Part shown: positions 7,018 to 14,847 of the stretch, one piece after another
Layout of the letters: each line of letters starts with the position of its first letter
How positions within the stretch are numbered: position 1 is the first letter of the stretch
Source of the DNA: a virus
Length of the DNA: 26,116 nt
IMG/VR virus record: IMGVR_UViG_3300025896_000174
Location: 1 to 26,116 of that record
Strand: one strand, 5' to 3'
Translations under genes and position numbers: made by a program
Notes under the pieces: generated by a model
Seen by the model: the letters and a program-made list of their open reading frames with translations, nothing else
What the model was told of the DNA's origin: nothing
Database searches by the model: none

Positions 7018-10000
7018 TGTAATTCACCAACTGAGTTAGCGATGGCAAAGGATTGTAATACACCACTCCCTGATACTTCAATTTGAAATTCTTTAGCACG
7101 ATAACCACCAGGCAATCTCACGACACTGCTGTTGGTGACTGTTGTGGTGAAGACTAAAGTGCCATCCGCATAGAGTTTAAAGATCACATCCCCTGTTGCA
7201 TAGAGTCTTAGCGCAGCAGGGCAAACAGCGGTGGCTTCACGTGCTAACTTACTTTTCCAGATATACGTTTGATTACTGCCGGTTTCCCATGTTGAGATAT
7301 GACCTGTGTTATCTAACACATAGAGCTTATCTTCCACTAAATCATTAAACCCAGACGATACTGTAAAGCCTGAAATATCCGTTAATACCGCAGGATCTTG
7401 ACGACGATCAAACATGAATTGCTTAGTATCTGAAAAGCCAATATAAACACCTTCGTATAAATAGCCTCGCATCGTACTGGGTGAATAGGCTTGCCATTGA
7501 TCACGGGTTAAGTAATTTTGTGTCTCAATCGCCATGTCATTAGCAGTAACCGAGCAAAGTCCATCGGGTGAGGAAAATAACACATAGCCACCCATATTAA
7601 CGATACTGGCTTTATTAGCGCAGGTTTGTTGATGATCAATGCGTATGGCTGTTAAGGTGCCTGGTGTTGAGCCAGTGACCAGATAGGGTGCTTCATCGGT
7701 AAAGACCACTAATGAATCACCACTAGAGGCAATACCCGTGACGTTACCGGTAAATCCGAGCTGATTAAAAGGATTAAACGCATGAGGAAACATTGCTTCA
7801 CTGACACACAAAGAATTGCCTGAATAGCCGACAATAAAACCATTCGGCGTTGAGGTAACACTTTTCATATCGAGTGGCGGTGGAAACCAGTTCAATGAGG
7901 GTAAGGGTTCGGTTAGTGCCACATCGAGCAGATTATCTTCAAATGTTAAGTTATTGACCGAGCAATCACCAACATGTAGAAATTCTGTGCTAGTTGTACC
8001 TGTTGCTGTGCGATAGATCCGACGTAGCCCATTAGCAATATTGTAGGGTGCTGAGTAAGCGGTACCATTACCATCGTTAGGGGTAATCTCAGTGGTAATA
8101 GCTGGAAACGTCAAGATGACCGTCTGTAAATCATTAACAGTAATTTTGCTAGTCGGGGGGGATGGTGGTCCTTCTTCGCCCAAAGGTGTGACATAGGTAT
8201 AAACATAAGTGCGATCTTTTTCTGTTAGGTCTGCAGTAGCAGCTATTAAGACGTCACTATTAGTTAAATTTGTACCAAGTTGAATGCCAGTAATAGAGGC
8301 ATCTATTTTGTTCATCGAGCAATCGAAAAAGAAATTCTTGGTCAAGTTGCCAGTCGTTGCAGAAGTATAGAGTACAGTTGGACCTTTTGAGTAGACGATT
8401 GAGCCTGCTGCTGTACATTCTATCTGAAAGACATCCGCCGCCGTGAAGGCGCCATAATCAGCGCCCTTAACAACACCATTCTCATAAATACCAACATGCC
8501 CTGCTGTGGTAGTAACAAAAGCAAAGTCTAATGTATTCATGCCCACTGCTGTTAAGGGTGGCGTATTTAAACCAGCTGCTGCGGGTGACGTTAAACTACC
8601 AAATTGAAAGCGCGTAATACAAGGTCCTACAAAACTTTCTGACGATGTTGCTTGTGCGTTCCAACCGACAGCTCCTTTTGTTTTGCTCACGCTATTCTTA
8701 TCAATGGTGACATTATTCGTATTAGAGCTTAAGATCATTTCACCTGCTTTAAATACATTAGCAGTAGAGGCGGTACCTGTACCAGAACCTGCTGATAAGG
8801 CAGTAAATGGTGATCCTATTGTATAAGTTACGCCTGAAGTACCCGCAATAGCATTCCAGTCCGTACCTGTTCCGAGTGTTACAATCGTGTATTTATTATT
8901 CACAACAAATGATCCTGCTGTTGTCGTGGCTGTCAGCGCAGTAATGACATATTGACCAAATTCAATATCAGTAATTTGTGAGAATGTTCCTGAACCCCCA
9001 GCTGTACCTTGCAGCGAGGCTGCCATGAAATAGGTCAAGCCGCCCGCTACTGTTTTCTTGGAATAAACAATATTGCCATTGAGGCTAACACTGATTGTTT
9101 TGTCTATATATTCAATCTCAAAGACATCGGTACTTGTATATTTATTAGCGGCAATTGAGCCAAAGGTGACTGGAATACCATTGTTTAATATTTTATAGGA
9201 ACCATTACTATCGCCTTGTACTGCCCAATCAATCTTTCCTGGTTGAGTAGTTGTATTCTGATCAATGTTCAGTCCAATGGCAGCCGAGGCATTCATGACG
9301 CTGATTGAAAAGCGTAAGACACAATTAAAGGGATACGATATATCGGAGTAACCGCCTGAAGTCCAATCAGCACCTACTGCGGTCCTTGATATACCTCGTG
9401 AAGAATGTGCAGTACCCGTTCCTAGACCTGTGCCAATATTAGCGCAGGTAAAAGTAGATCCAGAAATATATGTTTGAGGCGTTAATGTGGTGCCAGCAAT
9501 GGTGTTCCATTGAGTATTCGTCGTGCCTGTTGCAACATCAATCGTATAAAACCGGCCAATGACAAATGATCCAGGACCCGCAGTAGCACCTGCTGTAACA
9601 TCAGCACTCACTCCTGTAATTGTCATAGCGCCAGGTGTAAATGCCTTCCCGCCAATAAGTGAGCCAGTTGATATGCCGCTTTCTGTTAATTTCTCTATTG
9701 ATCTAGGCTGTGGCACTCCTAACAGATACTCACTACTAGGAGCATCAGCGACAGTATCATAATACAGATACTTCGGCTCACCATTACCGGTGATATAGAT
9801 ACGATTATAGCGATCATTAGGTACTGGGCTTCTAATTACATTGACGTTTTGAGTAGTCCATCCTAACCATTGATAGAAGGGGCTAATGGGTATTCTATAG
9901 CGATAAATAGATCTATCAGTGCTAGTGGTTGTATCTGTCTGCGTCACGCCTTTTAACGCTGTAATCGCCCCACTATCAATACGCAGATTAGTGGCCACCG

Positions 10001-10076
10001 TTGCCATATTATCTCTAAGCAAATGGTCGCTGACTTTCGGTGCTTTACCGGAAAACTGATCGATTTTAATCGCCAT
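7014..10076 (-). CDS. Large podovirus tail protein (tail tube/stabilisation type) with two inserted modules
   Basis: 1020 residues. The N-terminus (IDQFSGKAPKVSDHLL, then ATNLRIDSGAITALKG) and the segment TYVYTYVTPLGEEGPPSPP at ~623-641 are typical of a conserved podovirus tail protein in the place of T7 gp12 or P22 gp10, which forms the nozzle or distal tube. Between residue ~130 and ~612 lie two successive units. Each has a short FVxxxxYTI...W(N)xIAG...FT...GTGTA motif (169-222 and 389-436) and then a jelly-roll-like, lectin-style beta domain (~240-375 and ~465-600). Without these the protein would be about 540 residues. C-terminal ~380 residues resume a beta-propeller-like pattern (NGFIVGYSGNSLCVSE, VLFSSPDGLCSV). 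Name is inferred; the insertion is directly visible. Confidence 0.7.
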   Translation of the reverse strand: MAIKIDQFSGKAPKVSDHLLRDNMATVATNLRIDSGAITALKGVTQTDTTTSTDRSIYRYRIPISPFYQWLGWTTQNVNVIRSPVPNDRYNRIYITGNGEPKYLYYDTVADAPSSEYLLGVPQPRSIEKLTESGISTGSLIGGKAFTPGAMTITGVSADVTAGATAGPGSFVIGRFYTIDVATGTTNTQWNTIAGTTLTPQTYISGSTFTCANIGTGLGTGTAHSSRGISRTAVGADWTSGGYSDISYPFNCVLRFSISVMNASAAIGLNIDQNTTTQPGKIDWAVQGDSNGSYKILNNGIPVTFGSIAANKYTSTDVFEIEYIDKTISVSLNGNIVYSKKTVAGGLTYFMAASLQGTAGGSGTFSQITDIEFGQYVITALTATTTAGSFVVNNKYTIVTLGTGTDWNAIAGTSGVTYTIGSPFTALSAGSGTGTASTANVFKAGEMILSSNTNNVTIDKNSVSKTKGAVGWNAQATSSESFVGPCITRFQFGSLTSPAAAGLNTPPLTAVGMNTLDFAFVTTTAGHVGIYENGVVKGADYGAFTAADVFQIECTAAGSIVYSKGPTVLYTSATTGNLTKNFFFDCSMNKIDASITGIQLGTNLTNSDVLIAATADLTEKDRTYVYTYVTPLGEEGPPSPPTSKITVNDLQTVILTFPAITTEITPNDGNGTAYSAPYNIANGLRRIYRTATGTTSTEFLHVGDCSVNNLTFEDNLLDVALTEPLPSLNWFPPPLDMKSVTSTPNGFIVGYSGNSLCVSEAMFPHAFNPFNQLGFTGNVTGIASSGDSLVVFTDEAPYLVTGSTPGTLTAIRIDHQQTCANKASIVNMGGYVLFSSPDGLCSVTANDMAIETQNYLTRDQWQAYSPSTMRGYLYEGVYIGFSDTKQFMFDRRQDPAVLTDISGFTVSSGFNDLVEDKLYVLDNTGHISTWETGSNQTYIWKSKLAREATAVCPAALRLYATGDVIFKLYADGTLVFTTTVTNSSVVRLPGGYRAKEFQIEVSGSGVLQSFAIANSVGELQ

Positions 10077-10078
10077 GA

Positions 10079-10750
10079 TTAAGCCTGTGGTGCTTTAGTA
10101 GGATTACTTACTGAAGTGTCTGCGTTAGTTTTTGCAGTTAAGGCGCTGACAAATAACTGATAATGTTCTTGGCCACGCGCTACTTGAGACGAGTTATCGA
10201 AGTCTTTGCTAAAGGCTCGATACAACACATAGTCTAATAGCTCGGTTTGAAAGTAGTCTGGGATGGTAATCTTAGTGCCGACATTAGCATTAGCGATCAA
10301 TGCCGGTAGTGCTGAATACACACACTCCACATATTTAGCTATAGCCGGCTGTGGTGGATAGACATAGAATATTAAGGGATCTGTTGCTGTATAAACATAA
10401 TGTTTAACAATGCCATTAACCATTGTAGTGGTCCAACCTGGGATACGTTTGAGCATAATCTCTTTAGGCACATGAGTAATCACTGCACCGACTGTTGTGC
10501 CTGCTGAACCTAAGTTATGCGGTATATCCAGCAACAAGATACCATCGCTGGGCAGAGATTGTTTAACCCCTGCTACCAACTGCACTGCACTATTTTTAAC
10601 ATTAGCTTGGGGTAAGACGGTTGCAATATCACGCTGACCGTCATTGAGCCAACCTAGTAGTTCAGAGACTAACCAAAAGGATTGAGAGACATCAGCCAAT
10701 AGTAATGAGGCCTTATCAATAATGGTTTTAGCATCGGTAGTAGAGGCCAT
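10079..10750 (-). CDS. Phage adaptor-type protein, copy B of a tandem pair
   Basis: 223 residues. It opens MASTTDAKTIIDKASLLLADVSQSFWLVSELLGWLNDGQ, almost the same pattern as the gene just upstream, and keeps further shared blocks (LVAGVKQSLPSDG, NLGSAGTTVGAVI, FYVYPPQP, ELLDYVLYRAFSKD). Proteins with this 'WLNDGQ...YP..P...YVLYRA' pattern act as adaptor or head-to-tail connector components under the portal ring. The pair probably arose by tandem duplication followed by divergence. The ATG has AGGAACACTC upstream and the stop is 2 nt from the tail gene start. Confidence 0.65.
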   Translation of the reverse strand: MASTTDAKTIIDKASLLLADVSQSFWLVSELLGWLNDGQRDIATVLPQANVKNSAVQLVAGVKQSLPSDGILLLDIPHNLGSAGTTVGAVITHVPKEIMLKRIPGWTTTMVNGIVKHYVYTATDPLIFYVYPPQPAIAKYVECVYSALPALIANANVGTKITIPDYFQTELLDYVLYRAFSKDFDNSSQVARGQEHYQLFVSALTAKTNADTSVSNPTKAPQA

Positions 10751-10759
10751 GAGTGTTCC

Positions 10760-11461
10760 TTATTGTGGTGGATTAGCTTGTTGAGATTGCTCACCCGTAT
10801 GTAAATAACCACTATTCTCAGATTTCTCAATGGTGTATTTAATACCAATCGCTTGAGAGAACATTTTGTAATGGATCTGGCTACGATCTGATTGATTGCC
10901 GTATTCAGAATCTTTACCGAAGGCACGATAAAGAACGTAATCTAATAGTGCATTAGCGTAAATATCCCTAACCGTAATCACCGGTGTTCCTGAAGAGGGA
11001 ATAACCGCAGGCACTTGTGAGTAGACAATTTCAATACTGGACATACCTGATGCAGGCTGTGGCGGGTAGACGTAAAAATCGACATTACTGTCAGCAGGAT
11101 CATAAGCAATGTGACTGACGACAATGGATGTTGCTGCACTGGGCCAGCCCACTATAAATGAATTTAAGAAGTTACGAGTGACTTGACGTATGACACCGCC
11201 TGGCGTTGTCCCGCCCACACCCATGTTACGAATAAAGCCATTAACATACAGTGCATCAGTGGGTGCTGATTGTTTGGTCCCAGCGACTAGAGCAACAGTA
11301 GAGGTAGCAGGATTAGCATTAGGCACTAAGGCACAGATTTCAGATTGCCCGTCATTCAACCAACTGAGTAGTTCAGACGGTAGCCAACGAGTTTGTGAGG
11401 CATCAGCCAAAAATACTGAAGCCTTGTCGGTGATTGTTTTAGCAAGCGTAGTAGAGGCCAT
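10760..11461 (-). CDS. Phage adaptor-type protein, copy A of a tandem pair
   Basis: 233 residues. Its first 40 residues (MASTTLAKTITDKASVFLAD then WLPSELLSWLNDGQ) match copy B, and shared blocks continue to DYVLYRAFGKDSEYGNQSDRSQ near the C-terminus. It has a distinct Gln/Ser-rich tail (HTGEQSQQANPPQ). Likely a ring component in the neck, between portal and tail tube. The two copies could form a hetero-ring or two stacked rings; that is inference. AGGAC precedes the ATG, and the gene starts within the region just after the third adaptor gene. Confidence 0.65.
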   Translation of the reverse strand: MASTTLAKTITDKASVFLADASQTRWLPSELLSWLNDGQSEICALVPNANPATSTVALVAGTKQSAPTDALYVNGFIRNMGVGGTTPGGVIRQVTRNFLNSFIVGWPSAATSIVVSHIAYDPADSNVDFYVYPPQPASGMSSIEIVYSQVPAVIPSSGTPVITVRDIYANALLDYVLYRAFGKDSEYGNQSDRSQIHYKMFSQAIGIKYTIEKSENSGYLHTGEQSQQANPPQ

Positions 11462-11469
11462 GAGTAGTC

Positions 11470-12102
11470 CTAGTTGAATGGATTGCGATATAAAGTAGAT
11501 TGTTCTGAGGCGGCTCGGTTAACCGTGTCATATAACGCATTACGTTTGTGACCAAAGGCTTTATCAAACTGACCTGAATACATAATGGCTTTATTAACGT
11601 CCGTCATACCATTGTTATTGATGGAGAAGAAACGAAATAGGCACCAGTTGCTTAAGTCATCATGGTACTGACTGGGTGTTTCCATTGACACAATAGGCCG
11701 ACGTGAGCCGTCCAGTTGCATCGTGTAAGATTTATCAGGCATCGGATACAGCGTGAGCTTGGTATCATCCTGAAAGTAGTAGTTGGGGGTAGCGACTTCG
11801 GTAATCCATTTATTGATATTAAAATCCAACTCGCGTCGAGTGGTCTTTATGAGCGGCTTGCTCTCGCCACTCAACCGAACTGAATCTATAAAAATAACAC
11901 TAGGATTTATGGCATAGACCGATACACCTGAAGTGACGGCTATATCGTAAGTGCTATCAATTCTAAGGTATTGAGCGCGTTCAGCGGCTTCTGTCTCAGC
12001 TTCACTAATAAAGCCGGCCAATACGGTATCTGGTACAACATAAGGTTCTACATCATCCCCCGAGTATCGTCTGATTAACGCGATGAGCGCACTCTGTTTC
12101 AT
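11470..12102 (-). CDS. Head-tail adaptor protein (SU10-adaptor-like)
   Basis: 210 residues. The N-terminus MKQSALIALIRRYSGDDVEPYVVPDTVLAGFISEAETEAAERAQYL follows the common pattern of podoviral adaptors ('iRrYsgDd...l..fineAe.eAa.Ra..l'). The centre has beta strands with TTRRELDF and KLTLYPMPDKSYTMQLDGSR, and the C-terminus is helical. Such proteins join the portal dodecamer to the tail. It follows a small head gene without any gap (stop and start are adjacent) and precedes the two paralogous adaptors. Family call is from pattern memory, not a search. Confidence 0.65.
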   Translation of the reverse strand: MKQSALIALIRRYSGDDVEPYVVPDTVLAGFISEAETEAAERAQYLRIDSTYDIAVTSGVSVYAINPSVIFIDSVRLSGESKPLIKTTRRELDFNINKWITEVATPNYYFQDDTKLTLYPMPDKSYTMQLDGSRRPIVSMETPSQYHDDLSNWCLFRFFSINNNGMTDVNKAIMYSGQFDKAFGHKRNALYDTVNRAASEQSTLYRNPFN

Positions 12103-12486
12103 TTAGATGGCCATTGCGCTGTAAGGATACGCAGGGACTTCACGTTTCACAATCGACTTAGTGACTTCATCTTGGACATAAATGTCTTTAACCGCATGTT
12201 CAAGCACTTCCACTAGAAATGCCGGTACGATCACTTCCATACCGCGTTTAACTAACCACGTCTTACCATTAACCGAGATAGGCACATCAATAGAGCCGGT
12301 GTCGCCTTCGGTTTTGTGGATCATGAGTTTAACTTTTTTATCAGCAACAACCGGCACAGTATTACTTGCATCGCGGATTTGCTTCTTTATAGAATCTATA
12401 CTGAAGCGAGCATTAGCATCAACTCCGAGTGATTTAGCATGGTCTATCAATTCTTCTTTGTTATCTGATGTTTCAAAATCAAGCAT
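12103..12486 (-). CDS. Small head-associated protein downstream of the capsid gene
   Basis: 127 residues. Residues 1-45 look like a small helical SAP/HeH-type module (NKEELIDHAKSLGVDANARFSIDSIKKQI). From ~52 there is a beta-rich domain: KVKLMIHKTEGDTGSIDVPISVNGKTWLVKRGMEVIVPAFLVEVLEHAV. This type of protein is common right after N4-gp56-type capsid genes and may be a head or connector decoration, but its role is not established to my knowledge. GGAAAG lies before the ATG and the gene follows the capsid terminator. Confidence 0.55.
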   Translation of the reverse strand: MLDFETSDNKEELIDHAKSLGVDANARFSIDSIKKQIRDASNTVPVVADKKVKLMIHKTEGDTGSIDVPISVNGKTWLVKRGMEVIVPAFLVEVLEHAVKDIYVQDEVTKSIVKREVPAYPYSAMAI

Positions 12487-12503
12487 GAGCTTTCCTTCTT
12501 AAG

Positions 12504-12535
12504 TAAAAAAAAGGGTACCTATTGCTAAGTACCCT
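12504..12535 (-). terminator. Rho-independent terminator after the capsid gene
   Basis: On the minus strand AGGGTAC and GTACCCT (12512-12518 with 12529-12535) form a 7-bp stem with a 10-nt loop followed by eight U residues. It sits 15 nt after the capsid stop, as often seen after phage capsid genes, and would lower expression of the connector and tail genes. Confidence 0.85.
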
Positions 12536-12549
12536 CATTTGTTTAACGA

Positions 12550-13554
12550 CTAAAGATTAGTCGCGCCTACTTCAATACGAGCAATCCAATTTTCATTAAG
12601 AATTTTGGCAGCAAAGTAAGTTTTCCAACCTACAAAGCCAACTTGTCCTAATGGATCAGATTTAGAAGGTGTACCAGGGTTCAATACACTTGGAGTGATT
12701 GAGTTAGCACCTTTTAATGGCACAAGACCATAGGCTTCTTTAGCAACGAATATCAGCGGATAAACATCGATGTTAGTGGCATTGTCAGCAATCAAACCAG
12801 TTGAGGCAACCACTGCACCAGCCGCTTGAAATGGCGCCATCAATGGCGTCAAGATAAAGCGAATAGATTCAACAGAACCTAATTCTTCTGGACATAATGG
12901 TTGACGTGAACCGTAAGAAGCAACAGGAGTAAACCCTGCTAATGCACGAATATCGGCTTCCAAATCAGTATGACCGAAAGCAATATAACCACCTTCAATC
13001 GCTTTTGTTGCATAGCCAGGTGAAGATGACAACATTGAAGTAACTGGTTTGCCGCGATTAGCACGCAAGGCTCTAACAACCGCGCGAACACGATCAAGAG
13101 TGATCTTGCTGTTGACAGATACACGAGTTGTGTGAGCGATAGTGTCATAGAATACGTTAGTACCCGCTTTGATAGCACCGTACGTAATCATTTCAACCGT
13201 TTCAGCGGCTTGTTCACCGGCCATCATCGCTGCATCTTTCAATACAGGATCTTCAGCCAAGTCATCTACTTTGTCAGTGATAGCAATAACCGCACCGTAC
13301 TGAGCAATTTGCACAGTCACATCTTCATACGTCATTTGTTGAGTAGTCGGTGTTACACCTTCAGACAACGCAGTAGTAGAGATAGCGAAAGGGACAGGAC
13401 GACGAAATTTAACAGTGTCGGCTTTGTTAGATGGAAGTGGTTTGGACTGACCGAATTTAGATAAAACTAAAATAGGTTCAGCGTGAGATAACATCTCGGT
13501 TGCAGCCCAAGCTGCCGTTCTTTGACTAATGGTGCCATAAAGAGTATTGGCCAT
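12550..13554 (-). CDS. Major capsid protein, N4-gp56 family
   Basis: 334 residues. The start MANTLYGTISQRTAAWAATEMLSHAEPILVL, the segment GQSKPLPSNKADTVKFRRPVPF, and LSEGVTPTTQQMTYEDVTVQIAQYGAVIAITDKVDDL are the signature of the N4-gp56 major capsid family (HK97 fold: N-arm, E-loop, spine helix). The spine-helix candidate is KDAAMMAGEQAAETVEMITY. C-terminal residues (VGFVGWKTYFAAKILNENWIARIEVGA) are also family-typical. AGGAATT gives a good ribosome site 7 nt before the ATG. A scaffold gene lies upstream and a strong terminator directly downstream, consistent with high, separate expression. Confidence 0.92.
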   Translation of the reverse strand: MANTLYGTISQRTAAWAATEMLSHAEPILVLSKFGQSKPLPSNKADTVKFRRPVPFAISTTALSEGVTPTTQQMTYEDVTVQIAQYGAVIAITDKVDDLAEDPVLKDAAMMAGEQAAETVEMITYGAIKAGTNVFYDTIAHTTRVSVNSKITLDRVRAVVRALRANRGKPVTSMLSSSPGYATKAIEGGYIAFGHTDLEADIRALAGFTPVASYGSRQPLCPEELGSVESIRFILTPLMAPFQAAGAVVASTGLIADNATNIDVYPLIFVAKEAYGLVPLKGANSITPSVLNPGTPSKSDPLGQVGFVGWKTYFAAKILNENWIARIEVGATNL

Positions 13555-13737
13555 AAATAATTCCTAATAGTAAAATAATTGAAAACAACGGTTTGTTTTC
13601 CAAAATCTATACAAGGGATTATTATTTGACCGGCCAACACTGCTAGCGGGTTACAAAACCATCATACTGTTTGGTGTTTCCTGTTAAGGAACGATAAGAC
13701 TCTGCCTATCGCTTTGCTCCTGTCTCCCGACAGTGCC
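13555..13737 (-). promoter_or_regulatory. Gene-free leader before the capsid gene, three hairpins
   Basis: 183 nt without a credible gene. On the RNA it holds the 13720-13733 GGGA hairpin, a stem AGCGATA/TATCGTT, a stem TTCCT/AGGAA (loop 4), and a perfect 8-bp stem GAAAACAA/TTGTTTTC (13581-13600, loop 4) about 27 nt before the capsid ATG. This may be a processing or stabilising leader, or hide a capsid promoter; no strong -35/-10 pair is seen. Confidence 0.45.
13720..13733 (-). promoter_or_regulatory. GGGA-loop hairpin (repeat copy, not at a start codon)
   Basis: Minus-strand RNA CTGTC-GGGA-GACAG, perfect stem, placed 4 nt after the scaffold stop codon and 166 nt before the next start. This copy cannot serve as a ribosome binding site, so the element has another reason to be conserved. 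Confidence 0.55.
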
Positions 13738-14511
13738 TTACTTCTTTTTGTTAGCGTAGTATTCCCACGCTGAACTAAAGTCATCGGGTGCCGATGATGA
13801 TTTACTGACACCCTTACTCTGTACTGCCACATTGCCGGCTAACTTTGTTTGCCTTCGTTGCGCCAATTCATTTGATTTGTTCTTGGTACCTTGAAATGAG
13901 CCGATCAGATATTGATAATCACGGGCGTCATAACTACTAGACATTGCCTGTATTGCTGAGGGTTGCTCAGTCAACCAGTTTTTATACTCATTACCAGCAA
14001 CAATGTCTCGCCAGTCCGGTATGTTCGAGTCGATAATATTGATTTGGCTATCGATGTAGCGCTGCTCATCTTGACGATCATTTTGTTGCTGTATCGGTGC
14101 TAGACGTTGGTCCAAGTCACCATACTTACGCTCAAAGTAATCGATCATGGGCTTTACGATTTCAGGATAGTCCTCCATCGCAACCGCTAGATCATCATCA
14201 AACTTTTTTGCTGGTGGGCTTTCGCTATCTAGTTTCTTTTGCAGTGCGCTAACACGGCCTACTTGAGACTTGAAGCTATGCTCAAAATCATCCCGTTCTT
14301 TACGCAGGACTTCGAGTTGTTGCTTGAGTGCTTGAGTGTCGTCTACTGAATCTTCGATAACGTCATCAGCACTTGCGTACTCACTATCATCATCAACTGA
14401 CTCTTTAACGATCTCCTCAATTACTTTTGCATCATCTTCAGCAAAACCATTAAATAATTCTTCAAAATCTTCATCATCACGGCTGTAATCAGCGGTGTTA
14501 TTATCTGACAT
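13738..14511 (-). CDS. Capsid scaffolding protein
   Basis: 257 residues. Residues 1-60 are strongly acidic (Asp/Glu-rich), ~60-95 form a likely coiled coil (TQALKQQLEVLRKERDDFEHSF, QVGRVSALQKKLDSE), 105-140 are helical (AMEDYPEIVKPMIDYFERKYGDLDQRL), and the C-terminus is basic (YYANKKK). An acidic, helical protein with a basic C-terminal clamp directly upstream of the capsid gene is the classic podovirus scaffold arrangement: it guides procapsid assembly and then leaves. A hairpin with GGGAG provides the ribosome site 9 nt before the ATG. Confidence 0.8.
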   Translation of the reverse strand: MSDNNTADYSRDDEDFEELFNGFAEDDAKVIEEIVKESVDDDSEYASADDVIEDSVDDTQALKQQLEVLRKERDDFEHSFKSQVGRVSALQKKLDSESPPAKKFDDDLAVAMEDYPEIVKPMIDYFERKYGDLDQRLAPIQQQNDRQDEQRYIDSQINIIDSNIPDWRDIVAGNEYKNWLTEQPSAIQAMSSSYDARDYQYLIGSFQGTKNKSNELAQRRQTKLAGNVAVQSKGVSKSSSAPDDFSSAWEYYANKKK

Positions 14512-14516
14512 GGTGC

Positions 14517-14530
14517 GTGTCTCCCGACAG
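14517..14530 (-). promoter_or_regulatory. GGGA-loop hairpin carrying a Shine-Dalgarno
   Basis: Minus-strand RNA C-TGTC-GGGA-GACA-C: a 4-bp stem (outer C/C mismatch) with the GGGA loop, 9 nt before the scaffold ATG at 14511. Confidence 0.5.
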
Positions 14531-14541
14531 GCTGGTGTTAC

Positions 14542-14748
14542 TTAACTGTATTCGTTACTGGTGAGTAATGAAACAGGTTGTTTGTTTGACAATGACTTTA
14601 AGTCAGTCAGTGCCGATACTATTCCTCGATGATACATTGTTAGATTAAAATCCAGTGTGACGGATGACAGCTTGCGGCTTGATGCGGCCAGTTGTTCATC
14701 GATGAAACTTTCAATCTCTAACCAAGTATCTGATGTAATATCTATCAT
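14542..14748 (-). CDS. Small conserved-type phage protein next to portal/scaffold
   Basis: 68 residues: an acidic/helical N-terminus (MIDITSDTWLEIESFIDEQL) and a helix with RGIVSALTDLKSL. Many podovirus genomes have a ~70-residue helical protein of this style ('W..l..wi...i...r..L.......a...RG.i.aL..Ll') in the head gene cluster. Function unknown. The ribosome site is weak (AAGACTT), and a GAAA-loop hairpin lies ~30 nt upstream of the start. Confidence 0.55.
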   Translation of the reverse strand: MIDITSDTWLEIESFIDEQLAASSRKLSSVTLDFNLTMYHRGIVSALTDLKSLSNKQPVSLLTSNEYS

Positions 14749-14778
14749 AAGTCTTGAATTATGTGCGGGTTAATGTTA

Positions 14779-14805
14779 CCACATATTGCATTTCTGCAAT
14801 AGTGG
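14779..14805 (-). promoter_or_regulatory. Intercistronic GAAA-tetraloop hairpin
   Basis: On the minus-strand RNA CCAC-TATTGCA-GAAA-TGCAATA-(U)-GTGG: an 11-bp stem with one bulged base and a GAAA loop, in the gap between the methyltransferase-like gene and the 68-residue gene. There is no U-run, so it is more likely an RNA processing, stabilising or translation-control hairpin than a terminator. Confidence 0.6.
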
Positions 14806-14847
14806 CATATTTCTAGCGGGTTTTATTCCATCTGCTGTGTCTCAAAA

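Noticed and set aside
13581-13600. GAAAACAA/TTGTTTTC hairpin as a terminator before the capsid gene
   Set aside because: The stem is A+T-rich, the tail has only interrupted T residues, and termination here would silence the capsid gene; kept only as a leader hairpin.
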